The position numbers were made by a program, and so were the translations under genes. Positions 22,464-33,076 of a stretch of 64,000 nucleotides of DNA are shown in pieces. Each line of letters opens with the position of its first letter. Position 1 is the stretch's first letter. Below the pieces are notes generated by a model, which worked only from the letters and a program-made list of their open reading frames with translations, did no database searches and had not been told where the DNA came from. The stretch is from contig CM053802.1 of assembly GCA_028671895.1 (NCBI GenBank), forward strand, positions 35,502,201 through 35,566,200. The letters run 5' to 3'. Origin of the DNA: Oenanthe sinensis. Lineage: Eukaryota; Streptophyta; Magnoliopsida; Apiales; Apiaceae.

Positions 22464-23389
22464 TACGTCTACTTTAAAGCATTGTTATTCTTCTATTGGA
22501 AATTTCATTGCTTTGAACACATTGAATGTGACATTCTGATCGTGCACCCTCATGGTGAGTTCCCCCTTCTGTACGTCAATCAATGTCTTTCCCGTTGCCA
22601 AGAATGGTCTATCAAGAATGATAGGGATCTTCTTGTCTTCTTCAAAATCAAGGATGACAAAATCTGCAGGAAAGATTAGTTTGTCGACTTTCACCAAAAC
22701 ATCTTCGACAATTCCTCGCAGATAAGTGATTGAACGATCCACCAACGTAGTGACATGTTGGTCGGCTTTGGCTCAGGAAGGCCAAGTTGTAAGAATACAG
22801 AGTATGGCATGAGGTTGATGCTCGCTCCCAAATCGCACAAACATTTGTCGAACGACAAATTCCCAATTATGCATGGTATAGTGAAACTACCAGGATCCTT
22901 CAACTTTGGTGGCAACTTCTGCTGCAATACTGCACTACACTCTTCCGTTAAAGCAATAGTGTTTAATTCCTCTAGCTTCAGTTTCCTCGCTAGAATGCCT
23001 TTCATGAATTTGGCGTAGCTTGACATTTGTTACAGCGCTTCAGTAAAAGGTAAGTTGATGTGTAGTTTCTTGAAAACTTCTATGAATTTAACAAACTGTT
23101 TGTCCAATTTCTGCTTCTGAAGTCTTTTAGGGAATGGTGGAGGAGGAAATACTTCCTTGTTATCACTCTCTTTCTCTGCACTGCTTCTCTCCTCTGAAAT
23201 ACTCATTTTTTTCATGATCGGCTCCTCTTGCACAACATTTTCTGCAGAATTTTCCACTTCGGTAGTGAGGGGAGGCACGCTCGTGCCTAAGGAAGCGCGC
23301 CCGCTCTCCACATCCTGCCCAGAATGCTGATGTTCTTCGTTTTGTGGAATTTCGACCTCCTGATTGTTCGTAACCCTTCCAAAACTCAA
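22464..23389 (-). pseudogene. Gypsy G1 protease and gag-pol linker (broken)
   Basis: Frame 23389-23030 is a low-complexity Glu/Ser/Pro linker. Frame 23026-22691 contains the aspartic protease active site CDLGASINLMPYSV, with the catalytic Asp at residue 65 (near 22833). A frameshift near 22745 moves the rest of the domain to frame 22745-22485 (IPIILDRPFLATG, typical of Athila proteases). A stop at 23030 lies between linker and protease. The linker DNA includes a GC-rich block near 23275-23300. Confidence 0.88.
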
Positions 23390-24756
23390 TGTAATAGCGT
23401 GTATCTGTTCCTTGCTTTCTTTCTTGCCTGGATTAGCCTCTGTGTCACTTGGTAACTACCCTTGAGGTCTGTTTAGAAGAGCACTTGCTAGTTGACCAAT
23501 TTGGTTTTCCAACGTTTTCAGAGTTACAGCTTGACTCTTATACATCATTCTCAATTCCTCCATCTCTGACTTTTCATTCGAATCCCCTTGTCCTCCTTGA
23601 GGTGGTTGATGGAAACCAGGAGGGTTGTATGATTGCCTTGGTGCATAGGATTGTTGAGGACCAGAATTGTTGAAAGGCCTTGGTCCGAATTACTGACCTT
23701 GAGATGGCTGTGGCATGGCATTCTGATTGTTGCTCTAATTGAAGTTAGGATGGTTCCTGTTGTTGGGGTGATATGTATTAGGTGCCGGTTGTGTAGGCCT
23801 CTGAAAGTTACTGATAAAATGCGCCGAATCGCTAGAAATAGCACACTGAGTTGTCTCATGAGCACCTGCACACAAGTCACAAACCATAGCAACTTGTTGA
23901 ATCCCTGCCTTGGACAATGCATCCACCTTCATAGATAAAGCCTGTAGCTGAGCTGTTATAGCCGTGGCAGCGTCCACTTTAAAAACACCTGCAGTTTTAC
24001 TCTGTGGTAATCGCTGAGTAGGATTCTGATATTCGTTAGCAGCCATCATTTCAATCAATCATAAGCTTCGTCATAGCTCTTGGCCCAAAGAGCTCCTCCA
24101 GATGCTACATCAAGCATATGTCGTGAATGATTCAACCCATTATAGAAACCGTTAATGATCATCCAATCTGGCATCCCATGATGGGGACACTTTCGAAGCA
24201 TTTCTTTATACCTTTCCCAAGCTTCACACAACGTTTCTCTAGAATGTTGATTGAACTGTGTAAGAGCGTTCCTCATGGCTTCCGTCTTAGCCATAGGAAA
24301 GAATTTAGTTAGAAACTTTTGTGCGAGATCCTCCCAAGTAGTTATAGACCCTGCTGACAGTGAGTGCAACCAGCTCTTTGCCTTGTCTCGTAGAGAGAAT
24401 GGAAACATCCTCAGCTTTATAGCATCTTCAGAAACCCCGATAGTTTTGAAAGTATCACAGATCTCGATGAAGTCTCTGATATGCATATTAGGGTCCTCAG
24501 CAGGTGAACCCCCAAACTGCACAGAATTTTGAACCATTTGAATCGTTCCCGGCTTGATTTCGAAATTATTAGCCGCAATAGCTGGCCTAACAATGCTTGA
24601 CTGAATGTCATTGATCTTCGGCTGGGAATAATCCCGTAGAGCTTTCACTGGATCCCCCATCACTATTTCTGGCTCAATTTCTAGAACTTTAATTCCCCTC
24701 TCCTCGGCTATGGGCTCTTCCAGTTGTTCCTTACTCGATTGAGAACGCGTACGCAT
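23390..24756 (-). pseudogene. gag: Gypsy G1 gag (broken)
   Basis: Starts MRTRSQSSKEQLEEP at 24756. A retrotransposon gag (capsid) domain lies at about residues 95-220 (LRMFPFSLRDKAKSWLHSL, FLTKFFPMAKTEAMRNALTQF). The frame ends at 24055, where a one-base loss shifts it into frame 24058-23735. That frame carries a knuckle-like motif CDLCAGAHETTQC (C-x2-C-x3-H-x4-C), one residue shorter than the canonical CCHC. Further stops occur near 23732, 23695 and 23460. Gag packages element RNA into virus-like particles. Confidence 0.9.
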
Positions 24757-24869
24757 ACACGATCAATTATTTAAAATCACGGAACAAACAAGAATGATTA
24801 GTAAGAATTCTCAGTCAGTGATATCAAACGACCACTGATGATAAGCACATTAACTAAACACAACAATGA

Positions 24870-24890
24870 ACCGAGTCCCCGGCAGCGGCG
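24870..24890 (-). other. Primer binding site of gypsy G1
   Basis: On the minus strand TGGCGCCGCTGCCGGGGA follows the LTR end after a short spacer. It closely resembles the TGGCGCCGTTGCCGGGGA PBS reported for Athila/Tat elements, usually assigned to tRNA-Asp. The position next to the LTR end at 24900 supports the boundary. Confidence 0.85.
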
Positions 24891-24899
24891 CCAAAAACT

Positions 24900-26334
24900 T
24901 GTTCACACTTTATTCACGCAAGAGAATGTGGTCACAAGTAATACGGTAATAAGTAGGATACGTTCCCATAGAGACTCGACTTGCTTACGTTTAGTTCACT
25001 TATACACCAGAATATAGTTATGTTTCACTATTGAGAAAATGAACAAATTGGTGTTTTGATTACACTAATGATTAAAACTTAACGATTTACTTATATGAAA
25101 CAAACATGGGATTTCAACTTCATTAACTATCTCATCTAGAATCTTATGCCTTTTCAACCTAGCATGTGAAAGTGATGATAACTGATCGGAACCTCAAAAC
25201 AGATAAACGCCAAATTTCGTTGTACGAATACCATCCTAATGAACATCCACAATTGATAGAAGTCAATTAGTCAACCACTATGCTTAGTCCCTATATGTCT
25301 ATAGAGATTGAAAACATAATGGCATAAGCACAAGAATCCATAAAATCACATAGTCAGTGCAAGACGGTTAGAATTACACCACAAATTAATACATGCTCTT
25401 AACATGCAAAAACCTATGCTAGCATGGCATGTTCTAAACCCTAGATCCACTTTCGCATTCATGAGGATTTAACAAACATACATAAATGTTCGCGACGCAT
25501 TTACAATGAATAAGCTTAACCATACTAGGATATCCATAACAATCACACACTTTGGCATAAAAACAGTCAATATCTAGAATCGATAGAAAAATCCATTAAA
25601 ATCCCATGACAATGCTTAGCCCATAATTGGACTATCCGTCATCATGGGTTCAATTGAAAACATAGTAGACAACCAATTATAAATAAAATACTGATATTAA
25701 TTGCAAGAGTATATGAAACAACCGATCATCCACGTTGTAGAAAATTACAAAAGAAATAGTTCGAACTAAATCACCCAAGATAGCTTGATGACCTAATTCT
25801 CTTCCTTGGTGGCTCACAAAGTACTACTACTTTCTATGATACGATAATAATAATAAAAAAAATGACCCCATCTGTTTTTCTACTAGGTTACATAAAAAAA
25901 ACAAATATCCATGGGTCTGCTTCTTGCTGGGCCTTAAAATCTAACCAAACTGCAAAATAAACAAATAAACTTCGACTGGGGCGCGGGCGCGCTTGACGGA
26001 GGGCGGCCGCGCGTGGTCTTTCCTGTTGAAGCGCGGGCGCGCTTGGTGAGGCGCGGACGCACCTGCAGCTTCTGCCCAGCAGCTGATTTTAAGTCTGTTT
26101 GCTCTTTTACGACTCGTCTTGCCCTCTCTTGATCTCACATCAAGCCTTGAACCTCCTCATTTGAAATCCTAGCTCATATACCACCAACTTATGCACTTAT
26201 TCCTCAAACCTGTTTCGAACGGAATCTGCACACCAAAGACACAAAAATACATCAAAAGACACTACATACTTGGGTAAAAGCGATCAATTTAAGCTGAATT
26301 GGAACGTATATAGTGGACAAAAAGTCCACTAACA
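24900..26334 (-). repeat. 5' LTR of gypsy G1
   Basis: On the minus strand it begins TGTTAGTGGAC (26334) and ends AAGTGTGAACA (24900), 1,435 bp. It contains a GC-rich block at 25978-26062 (GGGGCGCGGGCGCGC, GGGCGGCCGCGCG, GAAGCGCGGGCGCGC) in an otherwise AT-rich LTR. The plus-strand base after 26334 continues copia C coding sequence, so this end is intact. Confidence 0.92.
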
Positions 26335-26687
26335 TATATAGCTGCAAATGTGGCTGCAAAGGAAGCTGTTTGGATGAAGAAATTTGTTTCTGAGTTGGGA
26401 GTAGTTCCTGGCATAGAGGGGCCTATTGTGTTATATTGTGACAATAACGCTGTAATAGCTCAAGCCAAAGAACCGAGGTCTCACAAGAATACCAAACATA
26501 TATTGCGGCGGTTTCATTTGATTAGGGAGATCATTGAAAGAGGAGATGTCAAGATCGAAAGAGTTGACACACATAACAACATAGCAGACCCGTTCACGAA
26601 GCCGCTGTCTCAGTTAAATTTTGATCGTCATAAGGATCGGATGGGTATTAGATACCAGAGTGATTGGCTTTAGGCCAAGTGGGAGAT
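26335..26687 (+). pseudogene. Copia element C RNase H 3' end and polypurine tract
   Basis: The frame reads through from the gypsy junction (Y-I-A-A) into KEAVWMKKFVSELG, YCDNNAVIAQAKEP, KNTKHILRRFHLIREII and NNIADPFTKPLSQ, the C-terminal half of copia RNase H. It ends at the TAG near 26671. It is followed by the polypurine tract GGCCAAGTGGGAGAT and the LTR at 26688. The upstream part of the gene is missing because of the gypsy insertion and a later deletion. Confidence 0.9.
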
Positions 26688-27175
26688 TGAAAGTGTTTGA
26701 CCTAAAACCAATCATGTATGATGAGTTAGGAAAAACTTTCTGCTACTCTTATTTAATTTCATTTGATAATAATAAAGTATTTATTTGTTATGTTACGGGC
26801 TTAATCTATTTGAAGTGTATTAAATAAGATGTTCCATAGTTTAGAACAAAGCTTCTAGAATTATAATGAGATTGTAATAATGAGATCTAGAAGATAATAG
26901 TTTTAGACTTAAACAGTTCCTGATCATAGGATAACTAATTGGAAATTGGTAAATCCGTAAAGATCAGTACATACTATGCTAGCTCTCTTAGGAGGATGTC
27001 TGTTCTCATAGACATTTGTGTGGTGACACTATATCTAGTATGTAGGTGCTTATTAAGGAATAAGTTCACTGAACATGACTCGATAAGTACAACAACTAAT
27101 GGAGTTTACTCACGTGTTGATAGTTGTTTATTAAGTAAATAGTTGTACAAGTATCCTTAGACTTGAGATCGTTAG
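26688..27175 (+). repeat. 3' LTR of copia element C (interrupted)
   Basis: Starts TGAAAGTGTTTGACC directly after the polypurine tract. It matches the 5' copy at 15883-16343, then continues ~32 bp further (CAAGTATCCTTAGACTTGAG) until an unrelated LTR-like sequence begins at 27176. Its true 3' end is not visible. Confidence 0.85.
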
Positions 27176-29288
27176 TGTAATAACCCGTAATTCTGACACT
27201 CAGAATTATTAAGATTTTTGGATAAATTTTTTTCATTTTATGAAGAAACGATTTTAGTGATTTATTTTCATAAGGTACTTGAGATGTGAGACCGTATTAT
27301 TAATATACAGGATATTCGAAAATATGCGTATCGGTGTTACGATAGCATACGTAATAAAAAAAAATAGGACCAATAATTATTTTTAGTCCAACAAAATAAA
27401 TTTGGACTCCGGGTGAAAGTCGTAATAGAGTTTGAGAGACGGTGTAAGTGAATAGTGTTTATCCGGAGAATTGTTTCGTAAATTCTCGAAACAATTAAAG
27501 AGTATTAATTTAGCGATTGTAATTCATAATAGAATTACAAAATGAGATTTTGAGTTTTTAAAATTTAAGTTTATCGGATGAATAAAGTACGAGAACGAGA
27601 GATTAAAACGTTGTCAGGAAATTACGCGACTACCGTACAAACCGGGTTAAATATCAAGCTTCCACCACACATTTACCAAAAAAAAACAAGGAAAAATCAG
27701 ATTTTTCCCCATTGCAAGAAGCTTTCGGCAGATTTTTTTGAGAAGAGGAGAACAAGTGCTAGCCTCCATGGTTTATGGTGTTCTATAGCTTAAAAGAAAG
27801 GTCTTTCCAAGCTCTACCCATCTATGGTAACATCTCTCATACCCACACTCCATAGCATGTTCATTTCTTGAGTTGAAAGTGACGATGAACAGTAAATTCG
27901 AAAATTGAAAATTTGTTTTCTTTAATTCTTGAGTTCCTTTAGCTTGGTTAATGATTTTTAAGAGTTATTTAGGCTATGGGTAGCATTGTTTAAGCATGGA
28001 AAGTCATGGATGCATTTGTTTGGTTAATAATTAATAAACTCATTTCATAAGCTTGAGTTGGTTGGATGATTTGGAATTGATGTATTGTAATGTTGATTGA
28101 GGAGTTTGGGATTGATTGTTGGTTGAATTGAAGTATATTAGAAATGGAAAACGATGAGAAAACAAACGTTACCATGCCAATTTTTTTTCTTCCCCTTACT
28201 GCTGTAACTGTCCAGAAAATCTGGCAACATTCGGTCACTGTTCTTGGCTTATGGCTGATATGGTTAGATAGTAGATAGTCTCTAGATCGTTTGCGCGCTA
28301 ATTTTGCGTCATTTGGAGTTACGAGTCAAAAGTTATGAACGTTTTAGTAACGGTAGGGCAGAAAATAGAAATTCTGTTTTTGTCCAACTTTGAGGCTATG
28401 ATTGGACTAGCTACGGAGCTTAATAAATTCTGAAACTTTTATGAGATATTCCTCGACAGTCATAGAAGACCTCAGAAAAGAAATCATGTCAAATGGATTA
28501 ATTTCCAATTTATTAAAAATGCTAGAAAACAGGGTGTTAAGTGAAATGAACATGTGGAAAAAGGTTAAACGACCGTTTTGGAAAAGATTTCGGGCAAGAT
28601 AGAGAACTTGTCTCGAGTCGACCCAGTAACGAGAGTTGTTAAGGAACATCATGACTACCTGTTGGTGCAAAGAACTTGATTAAAAAAATCATTGACAAGA
28701 TAGTTTTGCGAGTAGCTAAAGTAGGTCTGAGGAGGTGAAATGTCGGACAAAATAAGAGTTAATAAAACTACCTAGTACAAATTTTAATGGCCATATTTGG
28801 ACTTGACATATGTGGTGAATATTTTGAGATTGATTTGAGATTGTATTTGAGGTGTTTTTACACCGGGCATAGTCCAACTTACGAATAGGTCATGCTCAAT
28901 TTGCTGCAGAAAATACATTCACTTAAGTTCAATAAACTTTAGAATTAAGAAGACGTATAAATGAAATGTTTCAGGGTAAAATAGAGAATCATGGCTTAAA
29001 TAATATGGTCATTTATATATGAGTTAATATTGAGGATTTAGAGGGATTAAGGCCATAATAAAATGTACATACGTGATGACTTATGAGATATGAAAGTCTA
29101 CAATGTGATACTTTTGGGGCATAGTTGTAATATGAAGTTGTGAGTTTCCCAAAGGGGGATTTGTTCGTTTGGTTTGATTTTGGTTTCAATAAATAGTGTG
29201 TATTTGAGTTGTGTTTGCTTGGGATATGAAACCAAGCTGATATATATCTTGTTATGTTAGAACATAATCAAGTGGGAGTAATGAGACA
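27176..29288 (+). mobile_element. LTR-like sequence beginning TGTAATAACCC
   Basis: Starts TGTAATAACCCGTAATTC, a beginning shared by many plant gypsy chromovirus LTRs. About 2.1 kb follow with no recognisable coding domain. It may be a long or solo LTR, or the 5' end of an element cut by element E at 29288/29289. The ~90-codon minus-strand frame at 28407-28670 has no recognisable motif. Boundaries other than the start are uncertain. Confidence 0.45.
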
Positions 29289-31079
29289 TCATGTGACGAG
29301 AGAAGAAATGGACCTTGGTTTAATAGCAGATTTGAGAATTGTAGGTACTTCTTTTTTAATCTCACTGGGACTGGTGTCTACAGGCCTTTTCCCTTCTTTC
29401 TTAGATAAGTTAGAATAGTTAAGTCCTACACCAATACCAGTTATCTTCTTAAATGTGCTACTATCAACATTCACTTTACTAGCTGCTAGTTTATAAGCTT
29501 CGCATTTTGTTTCTAACTCAGCTAGTTTATTCCTAAGACATGCTTCTATTTCATCTTTAAGGTTGAGCTTGTGTTCCAAAGTTTTAATAGATTCTCTTAG
29601 GGAAGTATCTATAGTGCAAATAGCCTCTAATTCTTCCACTTTTGCCTCAAGCATTCTGCATTTGGCAACAAGTGTTTTGTGTTCTTTTTGAGAAGTATTT
29701 AGGCTTTTGCACAGCATATAGATCTCTTCGCTAAGAGCCCCGTTCTGCACCTTATAATCATCTATAGACATTTCTTCCTTAAGGGTTAGAACTGGTACCT
29801 CTGATTCATCTGATGTCTCAGCCATGAGGGCAATGTTTGCTCTATGAGTAACTTCTTCCTCATCTGAATCATCCCATGCTCTTCCTTCTGTGACAACTAA
29901 AGCTCTTTTTCCATGTCTTTCCTTCACCAGGGCCTCATACTTGCTTTTGAGGGCTTCATAAGTTTCTTTTGGATATGTCTGTTTAGGCTTCTTACAATCT
30001 GTAGCAAAATGTCCAGCTTCACCACAGTTATAACATTTGAACTTCATTTTGAAATCCAAAGGAGATTTGTAGCTGGTACTCTTGCATTTCCCTTTGTAGC
30101 CTTGTGAACTACCACCACCCCTCGTAACCCAATAGTAAGATGAAGATTTACTTTGCGGTCGGTTACTCTTTCTGAATCTGATATTGCTGAACTTCCTTGC
30201 CATGTATGCCACGACACTGTCATCCATGTTGTCCAGCTCTTCTTGGGTGAAGTAGTCGTCATCACTATTTGATGTGCACTCATCATCATTTTCAACTTGA
30301 TGTGATGCAGGTGATGACCTAGGCTTTTCTGCAACCATTGCCTTTTTAGACTCTACCTCATCAGCAACTAACCCTGATGCAGCTTCTTTTCCTCTCGAAT
30401 CATTATCCCATGCTTGATCTTGAAGTGTTTCCAGCTCATAGGTCTTTAGAATTCCATAATATTCTTCCAGAGTAGTTGTGTGCAAATCTCTGGTTTCTCT
30501 AACAGCATAGACTCTATGTTCAATACTTTTTGGCTGGTTCCTCAGATATCTCGTGTTGACTTCAACCACGGGGAGAGTTACACCTCTTAGATTCAAATCC
30601 AAAACCAACTGACTGAATCTTAGATAGACATCGGTTATACTTTCACCTTTTCTTATCCTGAAGGTGTCATACTCCATCTTGAGTATAAGTGTTTTGTTGC
30701 TTCTGACCTCAGAGGTACCTTCCATGACGACCTCTAGCTTATCCCAAATCTTCTTTGCTGTAGTTAGTCCTTTAACTACGTTAAACATCTCATGATCCAG
30801 GGATTCCATCAGTGTTTGTCGAACGGATGTGTCGAAAGATATCTGCTCCTTATCAGCATCTGAAAAGTCTACTGCCTTCTTAGGCTCAGACCGTTGTGGT
30901 ACTACCACATCTCCTTCCATATGCTCAGGAACAACAACCATTGGTACAAATTTACCTTTATCGAGGACTTCCAGATATTCAGGATTGACGGACTCAAGAT
31001 AAAGTTTCATTCTCAACACCCATTCTTCATAATGATCTCGGTCGAACATTGGAATCTTGAAATTGTTTTTAGGTGCCAT
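29289..31079 (-). CDS. gag: Element E gag, intact 596 aa
   Basis: Copia capsid/nucleocapsid protein. The start at 31079 gives MAPKNNFKIPMFDRDHYEEW, equivalent to the start of element A gag. A gag domain of the UBN2/DUF4219 kind covers about residues 10-220 (QTLMESLDHEMFNVV, KIWDKLEVVMEGT, YDTFRIRKGESITDVY, LKTYELETLQ). An acidic stretch is at 262-290. A CCHC zinc knuckle sits at C349, C352, H357 and C362 (CYNCGEAGHFATDC), followed by a predicted coiled coil at about 440-540 (MLEAKVEELEAI, LEHKLNLKDEIEACL). No internal stop. The last residues may derive partly from the truncation junction, as the natural polyprotein should continue into protease. Confidence 0.9.
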   Translation of the reverse strand: MAPKNNFKIPMFDRDHYEEWVLRMKLYLESVNPEYLEVLDKGKFVPMVVVPEHMEGDVVVPQRSEPKKAVDFSDADKEQISFDTSVRQTLMESLDHEMFNVVKGLTTAKKIWDKLEVVMEGTSEVRSNKTLILKMEYDTFRIRKGESITDVYLRFSQLVLDLNLRGVTLPVVEVNTRYLRNQPKSIEHRVYAVRETRDLHTTTLEEYYGILKTYELETLQDQAWDNDSRGKEAASGLVADEVESKKAMVAEKPRSSPASHQVENDDECTSNSDDDYFTQEELDNMDDSVVAYMARKFSNIRFRKSNRPQSKSSSYYWVTRGGGSSQGYKGKCKSTSYKSPLDFKMKFKCYNCGEAGHFATDCKKPKQTYPKETYEALKSKYEALVKERHGKRALVVTEGRAWDDSDEEEVTHRANIALMAETSDESEVPVLTLKEEMSIDDYKVQNGALSEEIYMLCKSLNTSQKEHKTLVAKCRMLEAKVEELEAICTIDTSLRESIKTLEHKLNLKDEIEACLRNKLAELETKCEAYKLAASKVNVDSSTFKKITGIGVGLNYSNLSKKEGKRPVDTSPSEIKKEVPTILKSAIKPRSISSLVT

Positions 31080-31903
31080 CTTAATGCGGATTTAAAGTAA
31101 AGATAATAAACTTTTCTTATTACTTGAGTAGTAATTAAAAGAAAATTAAATTATCTTAAAATAAATCAAGGTTCAAATTCTGGACAAAAAAAATTTCTAA
31201 GTACCCAAGACTAGGCTAAGTAGAATATCTATGTAGAACTGCCCAAGTCGAATTTCTCTAAGTAGAACTTTTGTCCAAGTAGAATATTCCAAGTAGAATA
31301 TTCAAGTAGAATATTCCAAGTAGAATATTCAAGTAGAATATTCCAAGTAGAATATTCCAAGTAGAATATTCAAGTAGAATATTCCAAGTAGAATATTCCA
31401 AGTAGAACTTTTGTCCTTGGAAGAAATTTGCTGAAGGTCACTTTTAATATTGAATAAACAATATTACTTTTCACACTTTTTGACTTTTGTGACTTTTCTC
31501 ACCTAACTCACCTAACCCACGTGCTAGGTACTGAATATCTTCTGTAACACTTTTTGTTGTGAGATTTATGTCAAATCAAAAGCCAATAACACCTTTTTAA
31601 CTTTATGTCTCTTGAAAAGGTAATCAAAAGTTGCTGGGTTTATCTTCTTTATCAAGAACAGTAATGACTCCTTGAAGAACACCAAAAATCAAAGTACCCA
31701 GAATAATTCACAAAAATTATCTAAAGTCTACCCAGGCTAAATAATCACACCCGGAGTATTTAAATAATTTTTAGAATGATTTTTCTCTGTCAAACAAATT
31801 TGAGCACTCTTTTCGAGAAGAACTTGAAAAGTAGATCTGTAGATGAAAACTCACTAATCTTCTACCAAACACAAGGATCTATGTTTTGTATATTAAACAT
31901 GAA
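31080..31903 (-). other. Leader of element E with GAATATTC tandem array
   Basis: Untranslated region between PBS and gag. From about 31215 to 31415 it holds roughly a dozen copies of a 14-16 bp unit AAGTAGAATATTCC (plus strand), built on the palindrome GAATATTC. The remaining leader has no ORF. A long structured leader may serve RNA packaging, but this is inference. Confidence 0.75.
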
Positions 31904-31915
31904 GCTCCGATACCA
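31904..31915 (-). other. Primer binding site of element E
   Basis: Minus strand TGGTATCGGAGC, two bases after the LTR end. It differs by one base from the canonical plant initiator tRNA-Met PBS (TGGTATCAGAGC). This fixes the LTR boundary at 31918. Confidence 0.9.
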
Positions 31916-31917
31916 AT

Positions 31918-33076
31918 TGTTAGGTTCAAATGTGTTGTAGAGGGGGGGGTGAATACAACTTTTCGAATTAATGAAGCAATAAATACTATGTAATAAATGA
32001 ACACAATGATTCAAGTAATATATGTTTTATATATAACTTGAAAGGGTTGCTACAACATTCATTACAAAGTACACCAGAAGTAAAGAGGGTAGTAAATGAT
32101 ACTAAGCTCTGTGAATATACTCTCTCTCTTTTACAAGTGTTTATCTCGAAAATATTGCTCTCTGAAAAATAATACACAAGTACTTCTATTTATACTACTT
32201 GTAATCTATGTCTTGTAGTCTTCAAAGATTAAGATATACGTGGCCCAATGATGTCCACATAAATCTTATCTAATCTTGAAAGCTTGGAAATCTGCCAATT
32301 AGATGATGCCATGTGTCATGTTGAAACTGCCCTTCATGTAGAACATCTACTTGAGAACTTCTACTTGGCCATCTCGAATATCTATCTCGAATATTCTACA
32401 TAGGAATGTTCTACTTGGCCATCTCTAATATCTATCTCGAATATTCTACATAGGAATGTTCTACTTGGCCATCTCGAACATTTAAGTCGAATATTCTACA
32501 TAGGAATATTCTACTTGACCATCTCGAACATTTTGTACTTAGAAAAAATTCTGGGCTTCAACTTGAAACTTCAATGCAACATTTTGAACTTGTGATTTCT
32601 TTATGTCTTCAATATTCTTCAACAAGCTCTTGAACCTGGATCTCTATTACTGACATAAACTTGCTATCAATGTCCTGACACTTGATGCAATGGTCTGATT
32701 CATAAGTGACTAGTCTTGATAGTGTTTCTGCTTCTTGAATAGATTACCATATTCAATTAGTAATGTGGCTTTCCAAATATTGCTTTCCTTCTTGTTCACT
32801 TGAAATCAATTAGTCTTATTGATACTGATAGTTATGATCTTGAGTCTTTAAGTTACAAATCACTGAGGCATGAACAACTCTGTCTTGAACTTCTTTCAAT
32901 GATTTCTTCTTTATTTGATCATAGTTAACATGTTGAATTGTATCAATTACCCTGTCTTCATTTAGCATTGATTTCTTTGTGACTTCATGTTCTTGATTGT
33001 CTTCTGGTTAAGTATCTTTTCTTTTAGTTGAGTTACATAAGTTATAGTGTTACAAGTTTAGATACTCTGCCTTTCA
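31918..33076 (-). repeat. 5' LTR of element E
   Basis: On the minus strand it begins TGAAAGGCAGAG at 33076 and ends CACATTTGAACCTAACA at 31918, 1,159 bp. Near its end is the lineage signature TTGTATTCACCCCCCCTCTAC. A tandem array at about 32330-32540 (plus strand TTCTACTTGGCCATCTCGAA and CGAATATTCTACATAGGAA, three rounds of ~60 bp) is the LTR-specific repeat. The flank after 33076 is GTTAG, one base into LTR D. Confidence 0.85.

Larger units (their letters stand above)
16344..26334 (-). mobile_element. Element G1: Athila-like Ty3/gypsy retrotransposon
   Basis: Minus-strand element with its 5' LTR at 24900-26334, PBS next to it, then gag, protease, RT, RNase H, integrase, an env-position ORF, a polypurine tract and a truncated 3' LTR at 16344-16655. 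Integrase after RNase H defines Ty3/gypsy. The extra ORF after integrase and the PBS TGGCGCCGCTGCCGGGGA match the Athila group. It inserted into the RNase H gene of copia element C: the copia coding sequence resumes at 26335. Many stops are Trp codons turned to TAG or TGA. Confidence 0.9.
29289..33076 (-). mobile_element. Element E: copia retrotransposon, 5' part only
   Basis: Minus-strand copia element with LTR (33076-31918), PBS, leader and an intact gag. It is cut off at 29289 before protease and pol. Its LTR start (TGAAAGGCAGAG) resembles that of element A (TGAAAGGCATATG), so it is a related family. Its gag is the best preserved coding sequence in the window, suggesting a relatively recent insertion. 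Confidence 0.88.

Noticed and set aside
16134..27142. Near-identical 67-aa frames at 16134-16337 and 26939-27142
   Set aside because: They lie at the same place in the two LTRs of copia element C, so similarity comes from LTR duplication, not from selection on a protein.
28407..28670. 87-aa minus-strand frame in the TGTAATAACCC sequence
   Set aside because: No domain or repeat homology I can recognise, and length is compatible with chance in AT-rich DNA.
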